From Lunularia cruciata (taxonomy: Eukaryota; Streptophyta; Marchantiopsida; Lunulariales; Lunulariaceae): a stretch of 64,000 nt of DNA. Each line of letters opens with the position of its first letter. Positions within the stretch are counted from its first letter, which is position 1. The notes beneath the pieces are model-generated. The model ran no database searches, was not told the origin of the DNA, and saw nothing but the letters and a program-made list of their open reading frames with translations. Position numbers and translations under genes: made by a program. The stretch is from NCBI GenBank assembly GCA_948567375.1, contig OX419759.1, positions 60,613,493 to 60,677,492 on the forward strand. The letters are read 5' to 3'. Positions 22,620 through 35,317 of the stretch are shown here, piece by piece.

Positions 22620-25600
22620 AGTCATAAGGCAAACATGATTGTAGGTCAATTGATTGCTTTAGATACTACCTTGAGGAAGGAATTTAGAGGTGGTCTGAGT
22701 TCTACAAGGAGTAAAAGAAAGGACAAAGCAAAAGCTTTAGTATCAATGGGGATGATGGATGTAAAACCAACACCATGGGAGGCTTATGAATATATCTCCA
22801 AGAGTGATACAAGGATGAGTGGTCATAACATCAGGGATGCACTTATTGATGGAGGATCTATGGTGAATATTATATGAGAGAAGTTGTTGAAGAAGTTGGA
22901 TATGATATCCTCTAGACCTTCAAAATTTGTAGTGAGCATGGCAAACAAGCAACAAGTTTGACCAATGGGTGTGATGGACAAGGTGGTAGTATTGGTTATG
23001 GGAGTTCAAAATCTCATGACTTTTTAAGTTTTGAAGGATGTAAGTTATGATTTGCTACTTTAAAGGCCATGATTGAGAGCAACTTGAACAATTAATTGAT
23101 GACACAAAGGATACTTGAGAATTGGGCCATCAAACCATCAGCTTAAAATTCCAATAACCAATACTAACCATATTTCACATAGCTACACCATCTTTTGATT
23201 ATTGAGAATCAGATTCAAAAGGAGGAGCTTTAGATGTGGACATAAGCATGGAAAAACAGATTTCATTGGAGGAAGATGACTCTGAATATAATTTAAATGT
23301 GCATCCCTTGTGTGCTATGGACTTTGAGCCTAAGCCAATGGTTTTGAAAGACCTTGATAAATCACCATTAACACTAGAGGAGATAAAGAGGAGACTATCT
23401 ACCGTCAAGTATGGTCCAAATGTTACCAAGGAGGAGAAGGTAAGATTTGAGGAGATTTTCTACAAGTTTATCTATGTGTTTGCTTTCAATTATAAGGATC
23501 TCAAGGAAATCACCTTAGAGGAGTACCAGATAGAGATGGAGTCACATGAAAGACCATTCTGCCAAAAGCAATGTCACATTAGTCCATCAATAGCTTTGGT
23601 TGTATAGGAGGAGATTGATAAGCTCAAGGAGATTGAGTTTATTTTGAGGTGGAGAATTCAAAATGGGTATCTCCAATTGTGATTGTGAGGAAGAAGAATG
23701 GTAAGCTTTGTGTATGTGTTGATTACAAGAAGCTCAATATCATTACTAAGAAGAATAACTACTCATTGCTATTCATTGATGAGATCTTGGACAAGATTGT
23801 AGGTCATGAGAGGTATAGCTTTGGAGATGGTTATAATGACTACAACCAAATCAAAATTGCACCAAAGCATCAACAACTCACCACATTCACCACACCTCGG
23901 AGAACTTTTGCTTTCAAGGTCATACCTTTTGGGCTTCATAATGCTCTAGCCACATTTCAAAATTTCATGAACAATTGTTTGAACCTTTCATTCAAAAATT
24001 TGTGAGAGATTTTATTGATGAGTTTTTTATCTATGGGCAAGGAGGAGGACTTTGAGGACATGATCAAATTTTTGCAACTCTTGGATGAATCAAATGTATC
24101 ACTTAACCCAAAGAAGTGCATCTTTGGTTGTGAAGAAGATCTAATTTTAGGGTATATCATTTCCAAGGATGGAATAGTAGTGGATCTTAAAAAGGTGAGG
24201 AAAATCTCAAAGCTTCCATTCCCTTCAAACTTAACAAAGTCACACCAATTCCTAGAGATGATTGGGGACTTTAGGAGATTCATCTTCTCATTTTCCAACA
24301 AGGCTTATGCATTGATATAGTGTAGAATATATAATGATTTTGGAAGACAAGAAAGCTCTCAAAGCTTTTGAGGAGCTAAAGCAATACCTTGTTATGACTC
24401 CAATTCTTGCTAAATTTAATGGAATAAGCCTTTCATCCTTTACATTGATGCTTTCAATATAGCTATAGGATGCACTCTTAGTCAATTAGACCAAGATGGG
24501 CATGATCATCCAATAGCTTATGTTAGTAGATAAATGGTCTAATAGAAAAGAACTATTCAATCACTTAAAGGGAAGGATTGCTAGTGATTTTTGGTCTCAA
24601 GAAGTTTTGACATTACTTGATTGGAGAGAAGGCCACCATTTTCATGGATCACAAGGGTTTGAAATACATCTTCAACAAGCTTAATATGGAAAGAAGGTTA
24701 GCAAGGTGGATGATACTCTTGTCTGAGTATAATTACACCATTGAAGATAGGCCAAGAAAGAAAAAAATTGTTGATTTGTTATCTAGGGCTTATGATCATG
24801 ATCGAGGTGAGCCAACGGATGATTTCTTTCCAAATGAGGAGCTCATGACAATCTCAATCACTCAAGAGGTTTAGACTTTGTTACAAGAAATAACTATCTA
24901 GATGGAATGCATACTAGGGAAAGGAAGGCCTTTGTAGCAAGATCTGGACATTACACAATGGTGGAGAACATTCTTTTCTATCAAGGAGCAGATGGTCTAC
25001 TTCAAAAAGTAGTGGGTAAAGAGGAGTCTATGAAAGAATTTCATGATGGTTTGGTATATGGAGATCATGTTGTAAGAAAGGTGATTGCTTTCAAGATTCT
25101 AGATGCAAGCTACCATTGGAGGAGAATTTTCAAGTATTGTCTTGATTATTGCAAGACTTGTAATGTTTGTCAAGATTTTGCTAAGAGTTCTACCTTTAAT
25201 CCACCTCTTAGATCAAATCTATTGCTAGGACCTTTTGAGAAGTGGAGAATTGACTTTGTAGGTCCTCTCAATAGAACTCCAAGGAACAATAGGTATGTTA
25301 TGGTAATTATTGATTCCCTTACTAAGTGGGTTGAGGCTAGACCATTGAGAGATAAGAATGACAATGAAATTGATAGATTTCTTTATGAAATCATCATCAC
25401 TAGGTTTGGATGCCCTTTGGAGTTGGTTTTTAGTAAAGAAAGAGAATTTACATGAAGTATCACTAGAGCTATGCTATGGAATTTCTCTATCACACATAGA
25501 GTGACTACCTTCTACAAGCCAAACTCCAATGGCTTGGCAGAGAGAATCAATCAAACCTTGTGCATGAGGTTGGTAAAAGATGCAAAAATGGAAGGGATAA

Positions 25601-25806
25601 AATATCATTGGGACAAGAGGATTCATGTAGTTTTATGGGAGTATAGGACAACCATGAAAACATCCATCAAATATTCTCCATTTCAATTGGTATATGCTAT
25701 TGAGTCTACTTTACCTATTCACTTTGATCTTCCTACTTTTCAAAGCCCTCAAAAGAAATTGAAGAAGACACAAGGAGGTGATACAAAGAAGTCAAGGAAG
25801 AAATAG
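22620..25806 (+). pseudogene. Element C pol: protease, reverse transcriptase, RNase H, integrase
   Basis: In order: protease with ALIDGGSMVNII (about 22835-22876); reverse transcriptase with KWVSPIVIVRKKNGK and YSFGDGYNDYNQI (23649-24005); a palm reading FIDEFFIYG near 24010-24040 where YxDD is expected, then a frameshift; RNase H with MDHKGLKYIFNK (24644-24680); integrase with CKTCNVCQ, WRIDFVGP and SNGLAERINQ (24907-25806). The second integrase Asp is lost (VFSKERE). The style resembles the Tat/Athila branch of plant Ty3/gypsy rather than chromoviruses, and no chromodomain is seen. Many stops; not functional. Confidence 0.85.
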
Positions 25807-26150
25807 CTCATGGAATTAGAAGAGGCAAGACCAATTGCTATCATTTGAGTGGAGCAAGCCCAAAGGAAAAAAAAGAGCTATGACAAGAGGTAAGGCAAGA
25901 AAAAGGTGGAGCTCTTCAAGGAAGATTATTGGATAATGTTGTTTGATTCCATTTGATTCAAGATAGTGCAAAAGAAGTTCTTGCCCATGTACTTTGAACC
26001 TTTCATAGTGGAGAAGGTGTAGGTAATTACACCTATGATCTCAAGGAGTTAAGAGGAATACACTTTGATAGGATTAACCATGATTAGTTAAAGTTGTATC
26101 ATAGAAGGTAAAAGGACTTTTATACCAAGGATGAAGTGAAATTTTAGTCT

Positions 26151-26775
26151 CGGGGTAATGTAACACCATCATCTTGGTCTCTTTACAAGCTTTGGGGGTC
26201 TTTTGGAGTTTTCCTCTTCTTCTTTGCCTTTGTCTTCAAAATGATGACTTCTTTGTCCATCATTATAGATTCTCCAATCAATGCAAAATTTGCATCCAAT
26301 CTTGGTACTTCTTCATCATATTCTTTCCTTTAAGCTTTGAAGCAAAGTACACCATAGGATGGAAGTGACTTGGGAACTTCTTGCACTCTTTCCTCATTAG
26401 TAAATTGAGACCATTGTAGAAATGGATAGTAAATGAGGCTAGGTAAGTTGCTCCACCATCTTCCTTGAATTCTCAATATGGACTCCTTGCTTGATGGTAA
26501 AATATATTGGCCCAAATGATGTGTTCTCCTTAATACATGTACTCAAAGAAGTCTACACAATTGATGGTCAAGTGAGTTGTCCTCTTATGTTTGAATAATT
26601 TCATAATTGCTTCAGTGATCACTCTTTGGGCCAGATCCTTATAAATACCAATGCATCAACCATTGTTCTTTTATTGTTCCTCTACAAAGATTGCTTTGAT
26701 AACTTTGATGAGCACCTTGTATGAAAAATTTATATCAATGGTTATGGTTCCTAGTGCTCTTACATATAGTCATGG
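26151..26775 (-). pseudogene. Coiled-coil gene, partial copy G3
   Basis: Minus-strand frames give VITEAIMKLFKHKRTTH, then FTIHFYNGLNLL and KECKKFPSHF, close to G1 VIAKAIMKLFKNKH, FVIHFYIGMKLL and ERKKFPTHF. It is cut on the left at about 26160, where element C pol ends in a gypsy-like purine tract plus TGTAACACC, and on the right by solo LTR X2. Only the middle of the gene remains. Its place directly beyond pol, antisense, is where some plant Tat-lineage elements carry an antisense extra gene. Confidence 0.6.
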
Positions 26776-26780
26776 CCTAT

Positions 26781-27471
26781 TGTAATACCAAGAGCTAGCC
26801 ATATGATCTAGATGTGAAATTCAGTTTGGTAACATCTAGAATGATGTTATACATGATGGTCAAAATAGATAAGATAGAAGTATCACAAAAAGAGGACTTC
26901 TACTAATAGGGCAGAAACCGAAATAGACTTGAGAACCTTAGAACCAATAGCTAGACATATGATTTAAAGGCGAGAATTGGTTTGGTAACATCTGGAAGGA
27001 TGTTACACATGATGGACTAAAAAGATCAGAAATAGATATCACCAAAAGGGGACTTCTACTAGTAGAGTAGGAACCGAAATATACTTGAAATCTTTGAAGG
27101 CAATTTTGGAGGCCTAAACAAATGAACTAGGCCTTGAAAATGTGCAGATCCTCCCCCCCAACAGAGGAAAGGCTGTCCTTCCCTCCCCCTTGCTTTGTCT
27201 CGTCAAGAGCTTTCCAACGGTACCTTACATGATTTTGAGATTCCTACAAGAAGATTCCCTAAAAGATTCCCTCCAGTCAAAGCTTGTTTGACCAACCAGA
27301 TAGGACCTAGACCGGACATGTCACCTATCTATGTCCTTAATCCTATGGTGGAGCTTCCTTGGAGGAGATCCTCTTTGTCTATATAATAAAGGGAAGGTGC
27401 TTCTTTGGAGCATCAAATGTTTGAGTGTGCAATTTGTGTTTTCTCTCTTCTCTTGTCCTTGGAGTATTACA
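26781..27471 (+). repeat. Solo LTR of family X, copy X2
   Basis: 691 bases from TGTAATACCAAGAG to GGAGTATTACA with a perfect duplication CCTAT (26776-26780 and 27472-27476). TATA-like tatataata is at 27380-27387, followed by a pyrimidine-rich end. It is the inverted relative of X1. Confidence 0.85.
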
Positions 27472-27545
27472 CCTATTCTTCCAATTCTCCTTGTCCAATT
27501 ATAGGGGTTGCCTCTTATGTCCCATGTTGTTCTTACTTTCCTTCC

Positions 27546-27729
27546 CTTCATCTCATGGATGATCCCAAAGTCCTCAGTTCCCAATTCTAGACCAAGATGT
27601 CAAGATGCTTGCTTTAGATTACCTCACTCCTACAATAAATTACCTTTTTTTTTTTTGCTTTCCTTCCTTCATCTCATGGATGATCCCAAAGGCCTTACTT
27701 TGGATTACCTCACTCCTACAATAAATTAC
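27546..27729. repeat. Imperfect tandem duplication, about 120 bp period
   Basis: The words cttcatctcatggatgatcc and attacctcactcctacaata each occur twice, about 120 and 85 bases apart. A T-run of a dozen bases lies between the copies. Confidence 0.6.
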
Positions 27730-28233
27730 CCACTTGTTTACTATGGGACTTTGAAGAATAGCTTTGGGGTCTTCTTCATGGATTTCTAGACAAACATCAT
27801 ATTTCCTTTCAAATGGATTTTAGGTACAAAAGCAAAGACTAGACAAGTACAAAGGTAGGGAAAATACAAGTGCTACAAAAATTTGGAGATCCTAAGTTCA
27901 CTTGAATCTTAAAATGAAATTGCTTAGTGGAAAGTGAAATTGGTCAATGTGCACTTAGTCTTATAGGCAAATTCCTTGATTATTTTCAATCATTTAGTGG
28001 CTATGGGGTGGTTAAGCACTCCTTCTTCACACATGTCAGGCTCATGTTGAGAAATCCTTTCTACACATGTGAAACATTCCTTGAATGGTCTCTCTCATAT
28101 ATGCATCACCAGATGCAAACAATCTTCCTTGCATGCAAATGGCCTTTGGCAATAGTTCTTTAACCAAGTAGCAACAAATTCAAATGTATGTATTATCTTT
28201 GGATGTATTGGTGTTTGGACCAAAGTTCTTGTA
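27730..28233. other. Spacer
   Basis: No gene recognised; short frames only. Confidence 0.4.
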
Positions 28234-28489
28234 ATGACTCAATGTTGACCAAATTGTAGTAAAATGGTAAGAATTTATTGTTCACAAAGGGATGGATGTT
28301 AGAAATGGCTAAAAGAGGAAAGAAAGGGTCAAAATGGTAATTCTTTGTTGTTTCATGTTTAACCTCTTGGGCATGAATCAATCCTTGAATAGGGTAGTGT
28401 CATCTCCTATGGTAGAGTGTGGAAAAGGCAAAAAAATCAATTTCATGATAGATTCTTTTCAAATTATTCCTAAAAGTGATGGTTAATTC
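28234..28489 (+). repeat. Diverged dispersed repeat, copy 2
   Basis: Partner of 3178-3438, same orientation. The stretch from 28490 to 29099 is AT-rich without a recognised gene. Confidence 0.45.
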
Positions 28490-30299
28490 ATCATAAAAGT
28501 TACTTTGCTTTGTAGATCATTCCTCATGAAAGCCAAGATTGACAAGTGGTCATTATTTCCTTATCTTTGTTAATGGTAAAAAATTTAGCATTGTGACTAT
28601 TGTGATCATGTTGATAGTCATTAATATCACGAGCATATGCCAATGGTAGTTTGTACTTCTTGAGAAATTTCACCACAAAAGTCCTACCACTTCAATGAAT
28701 GTAACCACAAAGAATGTGTACTACTCTTCCTAGAAGGTTCAATTATGAAGGAGTTATTAATCAATGATTTTGCCTAGCTTTTTTTTACTGTGGTACTTCA
28801 TGATGCGCTTGGTCTTCATTAGCCACTCATCACATTGCCTTCATCATTTAAAACCCCAAAGATCAAACACTCCAAACAAGTACAAATGATCTTATACACT
28901 CAACCACTTATGTTCCTACTTCAAGTTTCCTCACCACTACTCACTCAAGTAAATATTCCATCTTGTAGAATGCACACAACGTACATAAAAAAGCATGGAG
29001 GTCTTTGAGTAATAAAGCTTTGAAAATATATTTCTTGATTGAACAAATGAGCTTGGTTTACATCAAGCCAAATCACTTTTTACTATTCCAACTCTCCCTT
29101 TTATTTCTAATCTCTTGGTTTTCATGATTAAGTTACATGCAAATTTAGTTTGAAAATTTTGGAGATGGAAATTGAAAGTTATGAGAGTTTATATTTTTTA
29201 GGGTTTGAAGAGATTGTTTTATTATGTGAGTTGGGATGTGAGGTTGTGGTTCTGTAGATATGTGGAGAGGAGCATCATGTGTTACTATCATTATTCTTGT
29301 GCTAGCCATGGCTACACCTTCCCATGCGGAGTCACTTAGAGCGGGTCGGAATACACCATGCCCGGTGTGTCACTGACGCTTTACCTTGCAAGGAGTAGAG
29401 ACCTTGTGGGAAGGATGCACAAGGACTATGACTGGACCACTTGGTATGGGCACGTGAGACAAGCAACCATATTAATAGCAAAAACACTTGGGATTATGCA
29501 CGCTTCTTCTATCCCTTTGTTGATCGTCCCAAGGATACCAATTGAGTTGTGGGAGTGGTTAGCTTCTCAGGCGGGTTGCATTTTGGAGTTATTTGAGACT
29601 AGTTTCCATGTCCATGTCTATTCCATAGGCTACCTTGCACACTTCATGATGAGGCTAGATAGGCTTTTTTCCTACCTCTTGATCAATTGGCACGTGATCC
29701 GTTGGAGAAGTTAGCATGGTTCTTATTCCTCTTACTCCCTCGATGGTGTCTTTGTTATGCTAGAGGGGGACGTGTGGGGCATAGAGAGGTGGCTATAGAT
29801 ATCATCAATTCAGAGTGTGGATTGGGTGGTCCTTCAAGAGGAGTCTATTAGGGCTACATAATTTAGGAGATAAGCATCACCACAAGATACCCACAAAGTC
29901 AACTTGATTATGACGGTATAAGACATTGGGTCAAGCGGAAGAGTTTAGTAGAAGCACTACATCCTTTGTCTATGGCGAGTCCTATTGATAAGACTATCTC
30001 TTTTGTATGCTCACTACATCTTATAACAGTAGACGGACTACCACTAGAGGTCATAGATTATCAGCCTAAGCAACCTTTATGTCTTGATAGGTTGTTGTTT
30101 GCACAAGCATTGTGCACTAGCCCTCGCCTTTCCATAGGAGGCTTGTCAAGGATGGTTTATGAGCACCTTAATGATTGCTTTAAGGCAGATGATCCTTCTA
30201 GTGGTTTTATCAAGTTGCTTTAGGTGGTTGTAGTTGTAGTAAGAGAAGATATTCCTATGTTTGTTAGTCGAGTGTTAGGTGCTAGTCAACTTCTTGTGA

Positions 30300-31585
30300 T
30301 GGAGAAGGACACAAAGGGCATTAGACCAATTGGTATTGGAGAGATCTTTTTGCATTTGGTCAGTTGTACCATTGTTCAGCATTGTTCTCACTTTTGACAA
30401 CACCTCAGTCCACATCAGTTTGGAGTGGCTACACCTAGAGGATATGAGGCTATTTCTCTAGGCATTAGGGCACTCCTAAATATCCATCCAAAGTGGGTCG
30501 TCCTATCGGTGGATGTTGAGAATAATTTTAATAGTGTCTCATGTGCATCCATCTTTAGAGAGGTTAGGGAGGCTGGTGGATCCTTGGCAAGTCTCATTCC
30601 CTTTGTGCGGTCTCTTTATGGCTCTCCTACTTCACTTACTACTAGCATGGTGGTTCACAAGAGGAAGTCACCGTCTTGGAGTCAATTGTTGGTAGACGTT
30701 AAGGAGATCCTTTGGGAGGACCCTTATTTTCCATGGCTCACTTTGGAGCTCTCTTATCTACTACTTTGGCCATGCTAGGTTGTGTATTTCCCTCCTTGGC
30801 AAATGATACACACATCATAGGCCCTGTAGATCAGATTGGGTAGGCCTTTGACTACGTGACTACCGAGCTACATCTAGTAGGCTTGAAAGTCAAGGTGTCA
30901 AAGTGTAGAGCATGGTTCCTTTTAGGTATCCCGCCCCACCTTAAGCTTCTAGAGGGGTGCATCACATCCATAGATGGACGTTTGTGTTCTTGGAGTGCCA
31001 ATAGGATTGGAGGATTTTGGCACATGCTTCTTAGACGTTGTCCTTGCAGATGATGTTTTCCATGTGGATGACCTTCCATTACTAGGAGATCTGTAGGTGG
31101 CATTTGGTATACTCTCCTCCACTATTGCTTGTCGACCATCCTACCTCATCCGTATAGTTCCTCCCTCACCATCCTTCCTATCATGTTTGGGAGCATTTGA
31201 TAGGAGGATTATGGGAGTCTTTGGTGATATTATTGGACTAGGGACATTTGAGTGTGTGATAGGGGATTTGGCACATAGACAAATGGCTCTGCTGATCTCA
31301 TGTGGAGGATTTGGCTTGCTATCTATGGAGGAGATGGCACCTATAGCATTTTTGGGTAGTTAAGCTCTCTTGGCACCCCTACTTTCCTCTCATTTTGTGG
31401 CTATTTATAGGTCACTTTTGGAGACTTATGTGATAGAGGTGGAAGGAAGATCCTTTTCTCTCCAAATGTTATTGTGGAAAACTAGAGATAGTATATCCTC
31501 ATGGGCACAAGAGGATTCTCTACCTTTTGCTTCATTATTTTCATATTGGACTAGAGGTTTACAGTCTTCCTTGATGGAGCGATAG
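30300..31585 (+). pseudogene. L1 reverse transcriptase
   Basis: HQFGVATPRGYEAISLGIRAL and VVLSVDVENNFNSVS (about 30415-30540) carry the first catalytic Asp. The second motif reads SLANDTHIIGPVDQI (about 30795-30840) where L2 has SLADDTHIIGP, so the catalytic AxDD-type box is damaged. AFDRRIMGVFGDIIG and SMEEMAPIAFLGS follow (31190-31360). Frameshifts near 30720 and stops at 30840 and 31080 break it. Confidence 0.8.
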
Positions 31586-31744
31586 TGTGAGCATATGCTA
31601 CATTCTCTTGTAGTCGCCTCGTCCATTCCTCAGGCCACTAAAACACATCTTTGCTCTTGCTCTAATAAGGGTGCAGGCTCTTGGATCCTAGCTCAACCGT
31701 GCATTAGGGCATTCTGACTCACACCAACAACTTTCTCTACAACA

Positions 31745-32455
31745 ATGAGGTTTTGCCTAGGTTTGGTCCACCCATCTGCATCTTCATTACTCATTTGTGA
31801 GTGTGGTTCAACACTAGATACAACAACGGTCCACATAACACGGTGTTCTTTTGGAGGACAGAAGATAGCTACCCATGATGCTATTAGGGACATAGTGTTT
31901 GTTATGGCACAAGAGAGTGGATACTTGCTTAAAAGGAGCGTTCGTATGCTTTGCAGAGAACACATGTGAGGATAGAACTATACTTGGTCCGGGATGATCA
32001 GGTGACAATAGCAGATATCATGGTTATGGACCTTATGCAGGATATAGTTTTGGAGGGAGTGATTACCCATCCTCTTGGATGGGCAGCAAGTGCAGCAGCA
32101 GGTCATAAGGTCTCCAAGTATAGGAGCATGCCACAGCGGAATCACCTCTTTGTTCCTTTAGCCTTGGAGTTATATGGAACAATGAACATGGCATTTGACA
32201 CATTTATTAGGGAGTGCGTGAGAGCTTATTATGTTAGGCGCCAAGGTGTACCACTCTCACTCTCATATTTGTAGCATATTTTAGACAGCATGTGTCCATT
32301 GCTCTATAGAGTGCAGTGGCTGGTGCAATCCGTAGGAGAGCAATCACATTAGATGATGTTTCTTTATATACTCCAGTTATGTGTAGATTGTACAACTTGC
32401 ATAGCTCGGATATCTTAGGTGCGGTAGGGCAGACTCTATTGGGGCTTAGCCCCAT
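31745..32455 (+). pseudogene. L1 C-terminal zinc motif and restriction-like endonuclease region
   Basis: CECGSTLD ... VHITRCSFGG is a Cys-Cys-His-Cys cluster, then THDAIRD and RIELYLVRDDQVTIADIMV. In RLE-type elements such as R2 a CCHC motif is followed by an R/T-H-D box and an Asp-x(n)-Asp nuclease core. The trailing HLFVPLALELYG and SLSYL are shared with L3. A frameshift near 31950 splits the domain. Confidence 0.65.
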
Positions 32456-32505
32456 TTTACCTTTTTTGTTTCTCCCTTGTACGGCTTGATGGGGTCTTCC
32501 AATCC

Positions 32506-32929
32506 TTCATTTTTTCTACACGGTTGCCTACTCCTCTTGTAGGGACTTTAATGGATAAGCATGTTCCTCAAAATCCTCCTAACTAATCTAACCTCATTCA
32601 CTTAAGGTCTATATTCTATCTTAATCACTTGCTCAGAATTCTAATCCTATCTTATCACTAACTTAGTATTTTAATCTATTCTTATCCTAACCTAACTTAA
32701 TTAAAAATTGCCTAGATGGCAATGGTAGATCAACTCCTCAATTCTTATGTTTCTAATTGTTCATTTTGCTATTGATCACAAAGGTCTTTAATTACAAAAA
32801 TTGACCACTCATAAAAATATGTCATGAATCAATAGTATACAATAACAAAAATCTTTGGCCTAAAATTTTTTGTCATTTTTCCACTAGGCCAATGGTCATC
32901 CCACACTTAGACTATTCTACAGTTCATAA
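32506..32929. other. AT-rich spacer
   Basis: Right flank of L1. No gene recognised. Confidence 0.4.
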
Positions 32930-33758
32930 TCTCACAAATTTTTACACTACCATGTAGAACTACCTTTAGTTTTCTGCAGAAGTTTAACTTTTACTTTGTA
33001 ATCTAGAAACTTGACAAACATCTTGTTTAACATATCTTTAATCTTTTAGCTTGTATGCCCCTTAAGTTGAGTGAATAGGTGCTCTAGTTGTTTGTTGTTG
33101 TACACCTTTACCTTTATTGCATGACTTTGTTTCTTAAAGTCATGCAATTTAACTTGGTGTGGGAGGATCTTTGCTAGTTTTTCCACATGCTTAATCATTT
33201 GATTTTCCATAGCTACCATTATTGTGAGTACTTGAGAATGTTCCTCCTCAAGGTTCACATGCATAATCTAAATCTTACCTTCATCTTCTACCACATTGTA
33301 TGGTAATGAGTTCTTTGCACTCCACTTGTTTGTCAAGTTGATTGGTCAATGCCTTGATGTAGATTTGCCAACTCCTTGTAGTTACCATGTGTGATTTTGT
33401 CAGTGACGATCTTGATCCAACTTGGCCTTCAACATAATGACTTCCTTGTCTCAAGCATGAAGTTTTTTGTTATGTTCTACCTCTTGCTACTTGATTCCCA
33501 GATTGAGGATTCATACCTCCACATGCATCCTCTATAGATCTCCATTGTACTTCTCCCATCTTGCATGTTCTACCTTCCTCCACTTGTCCATCATCTGCTC
33601 TAGTTCACGACATTCATAACAATCCTCTTCTTTAGTATGGAGTTGCTCCTTGATCTTCATGAGCTCTTACCTTCTTTGCATGGACTGCTAGAGCAACATA
33701 ATGAAAAGTGCAATCAACTTCATATAACTCATCCAACTCTTGGTAGTAAGGAAGGATT
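32930..33758 (-). pseudogene. Coiled-coil gene G1, C-terminal part
   Basis: Minus-strand frame with Lys/Glu/His-rich coiled coil (VNLEEEHSQVLTIMVAMENQ, 33046-33264) and upstream KIKEQLHTKEEDCYECRELE near 33600-33670. It continues G1 from 37300-38966; element E lies between the two. Several TAG and TGA stops. Confidence 0.55.
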
Positions 33759-33765
33759 GTTTCTA

Positions 33766-34010
33766 TGATCAGTTTGCATGATCACTTGTTTCTCCAAGAG
33801 GTAATGCCTCCATACCTTGGTGGCGTATACCATTGCAAGTTGTTCTTGATCTTGAGCAGAGTAGTTTCACTCAGCCGTATTGAGTCGGTGAGACACAAAG
33901 GCAATGGAGTGGAGTCCATCTAAGAATTCTTGTTGCAGCATAGCTCCAATTGCAAAGTTAGAAGCATCAAAATCAACCACATAGGGTAGTTGAGGATCCT
34001 ATGGTTGAAC
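33766..34010 (-). pseudogene. Element E RNase H fragment
   Basis: Matches A 7335-7580 closely; starts inside the motif around QTDHK and has a stop near 33870. Confidence 0.7.
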
Positions 34011-34350
34011 AATGGATCTTGAAGACACCATATGCTTTAACTTTTGGAATGCTTCTTCATGCTTGGTGGTCTATTAGAAGCTCGAGTTCTTTCCCAAGAG
34101 GTTAGTCAATGATGCAGCCACATGAGCGTAATAATGGATGAATTGTTGGTAAAAACTGGCCAATCCATTGAATGCTTGTACTTCTGTAGCATCCTTCAGG
34201 GTAGGCCAATCAGTAATGGCCTTGATTTTTCTTCTTCCATCTTGATCCCCTCTGATGAGATCTTATGACCCAAGAAGCCTCCTTTTGCTAAAAGGCACAC
34301 TTTGACTTCTTGTAGTAAAATTTTGATTGTCATAGTCATCTTAAGACTTC

Positions 34351-34881
34351 TCACATATGATTCACGTGTTCTCCTTCTATCTTACTATAAATTAAGATAT
34401 CATCCAAGAACACTACCACGGACCAATCCAATAGTCCATCCAACACCTGATGCATCTGATCCATGAAGACTACTAAAGCATTAGTGAGTCTGAAAGGTAG
34501 AACGCTCCACTCAAAATGCCCATACCTTATACAAAAGGTAGTTTTTTGCACATCCTCTCTATCAATAGGAATTTGCCAATAGCCGCTACAAAGATCCAAC
34601 TTGGAAAAGTAGTGTGCTCCACTTAATTGATCAAGCAAGTCATTGATCTGAGGCAAGGGATATGCATTCTTCACGGCTTGCTTATTGAGCCCACAGTAAT
34701 CAATACAAAAACAAAGTCCTCCATTCTTCTTTAGAACAAATAGTACCGGTGCTCCCAAAGGAGAGGTACTATGTTGTATAAAGTCCTTCTCCAACAACTC
34801 TGTAAGTGTTGTTTGCAACTCCTCTAATTCCTTTGGTGAGAGCCAATAGATCAGTCTACTCATTGGAGTACTCCTTGGCAA
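34351..34881 (-). pseudogene. Element E reverse transcriptase
   Basis: An uninterrupted 176-codon stretch: [49 protein letters not shown] (first catalytic Asp) and VVVFLDDILIYSK (FxDD). It is the best preserved reverse transcriptase in the window. Its upstream part is at 34906-35184 in a shifted frame, so the polyprotein is still broken. Confidence 0.88.
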
Positions 34882-35317
34882 TAACTTGATCTTGAAGGGT
34901 ATACCTCAATCGGAGGGTAATCCCTTTGACAAATCATCCAGACACACATCTGCAAACTCTCGAACTATCTGATCAACCATTGCTTCATAAGGCTCTTGGC
35001 ACTCCTTTGATTGTTCTTGTGCAATCGGCTTGATCCACACCGCAAACATAGACTTATCTTCCTCCAAAGCTTGCTCTATGGCTGCTTTACTAACCAAGTT
35101 CCCTTCCAAGGACTCCATTTCTCTTCCAAGCTTGCTCCATGGTTGCCTTCTTGGCAAACTTCCCATCTTGGAACTCCACTCCATGCAAGGTTCACTCTAC
35201 GGCTACCTTCTTGACAAACTTCTCATCCTAGGACTCACTATTCTTAAGTGTCTTACTCAGAGGTGCCAGACAACCTAATCTGAAATTCTTACCTTGGTGT
35301 TGTACTTGAATTTGGTG

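Larger units (their letters stand above)
29100..32505 (+). mobile_element. Non-LTR retrotransposon copy L1 (RLE type)
   Basis: The plus strand encodes in order: a C2H2 finger region (near 29360-29420), a linker (29450-30220), reverse transcriptase (30300-31400), a thumb region, then a Cys/His motif and endonuclease-like region (31745-32450) and a short 3' tail ending near tcttccaatcc. No poly(A). The 5' part begins within the leader present in L2 and L3, so it is slightly 5' truncated. The reading frame is broken many times. Confidence 0.8.

Noticed and set aside
16900-27471. Giant DNA transposon with 0.7-kb terminal inverted repeats
   Set aside because: Each inverted copy has its own perfect 5-bp target duplication and LTR-type TG...CA ends, so they are separate solo LTRs.
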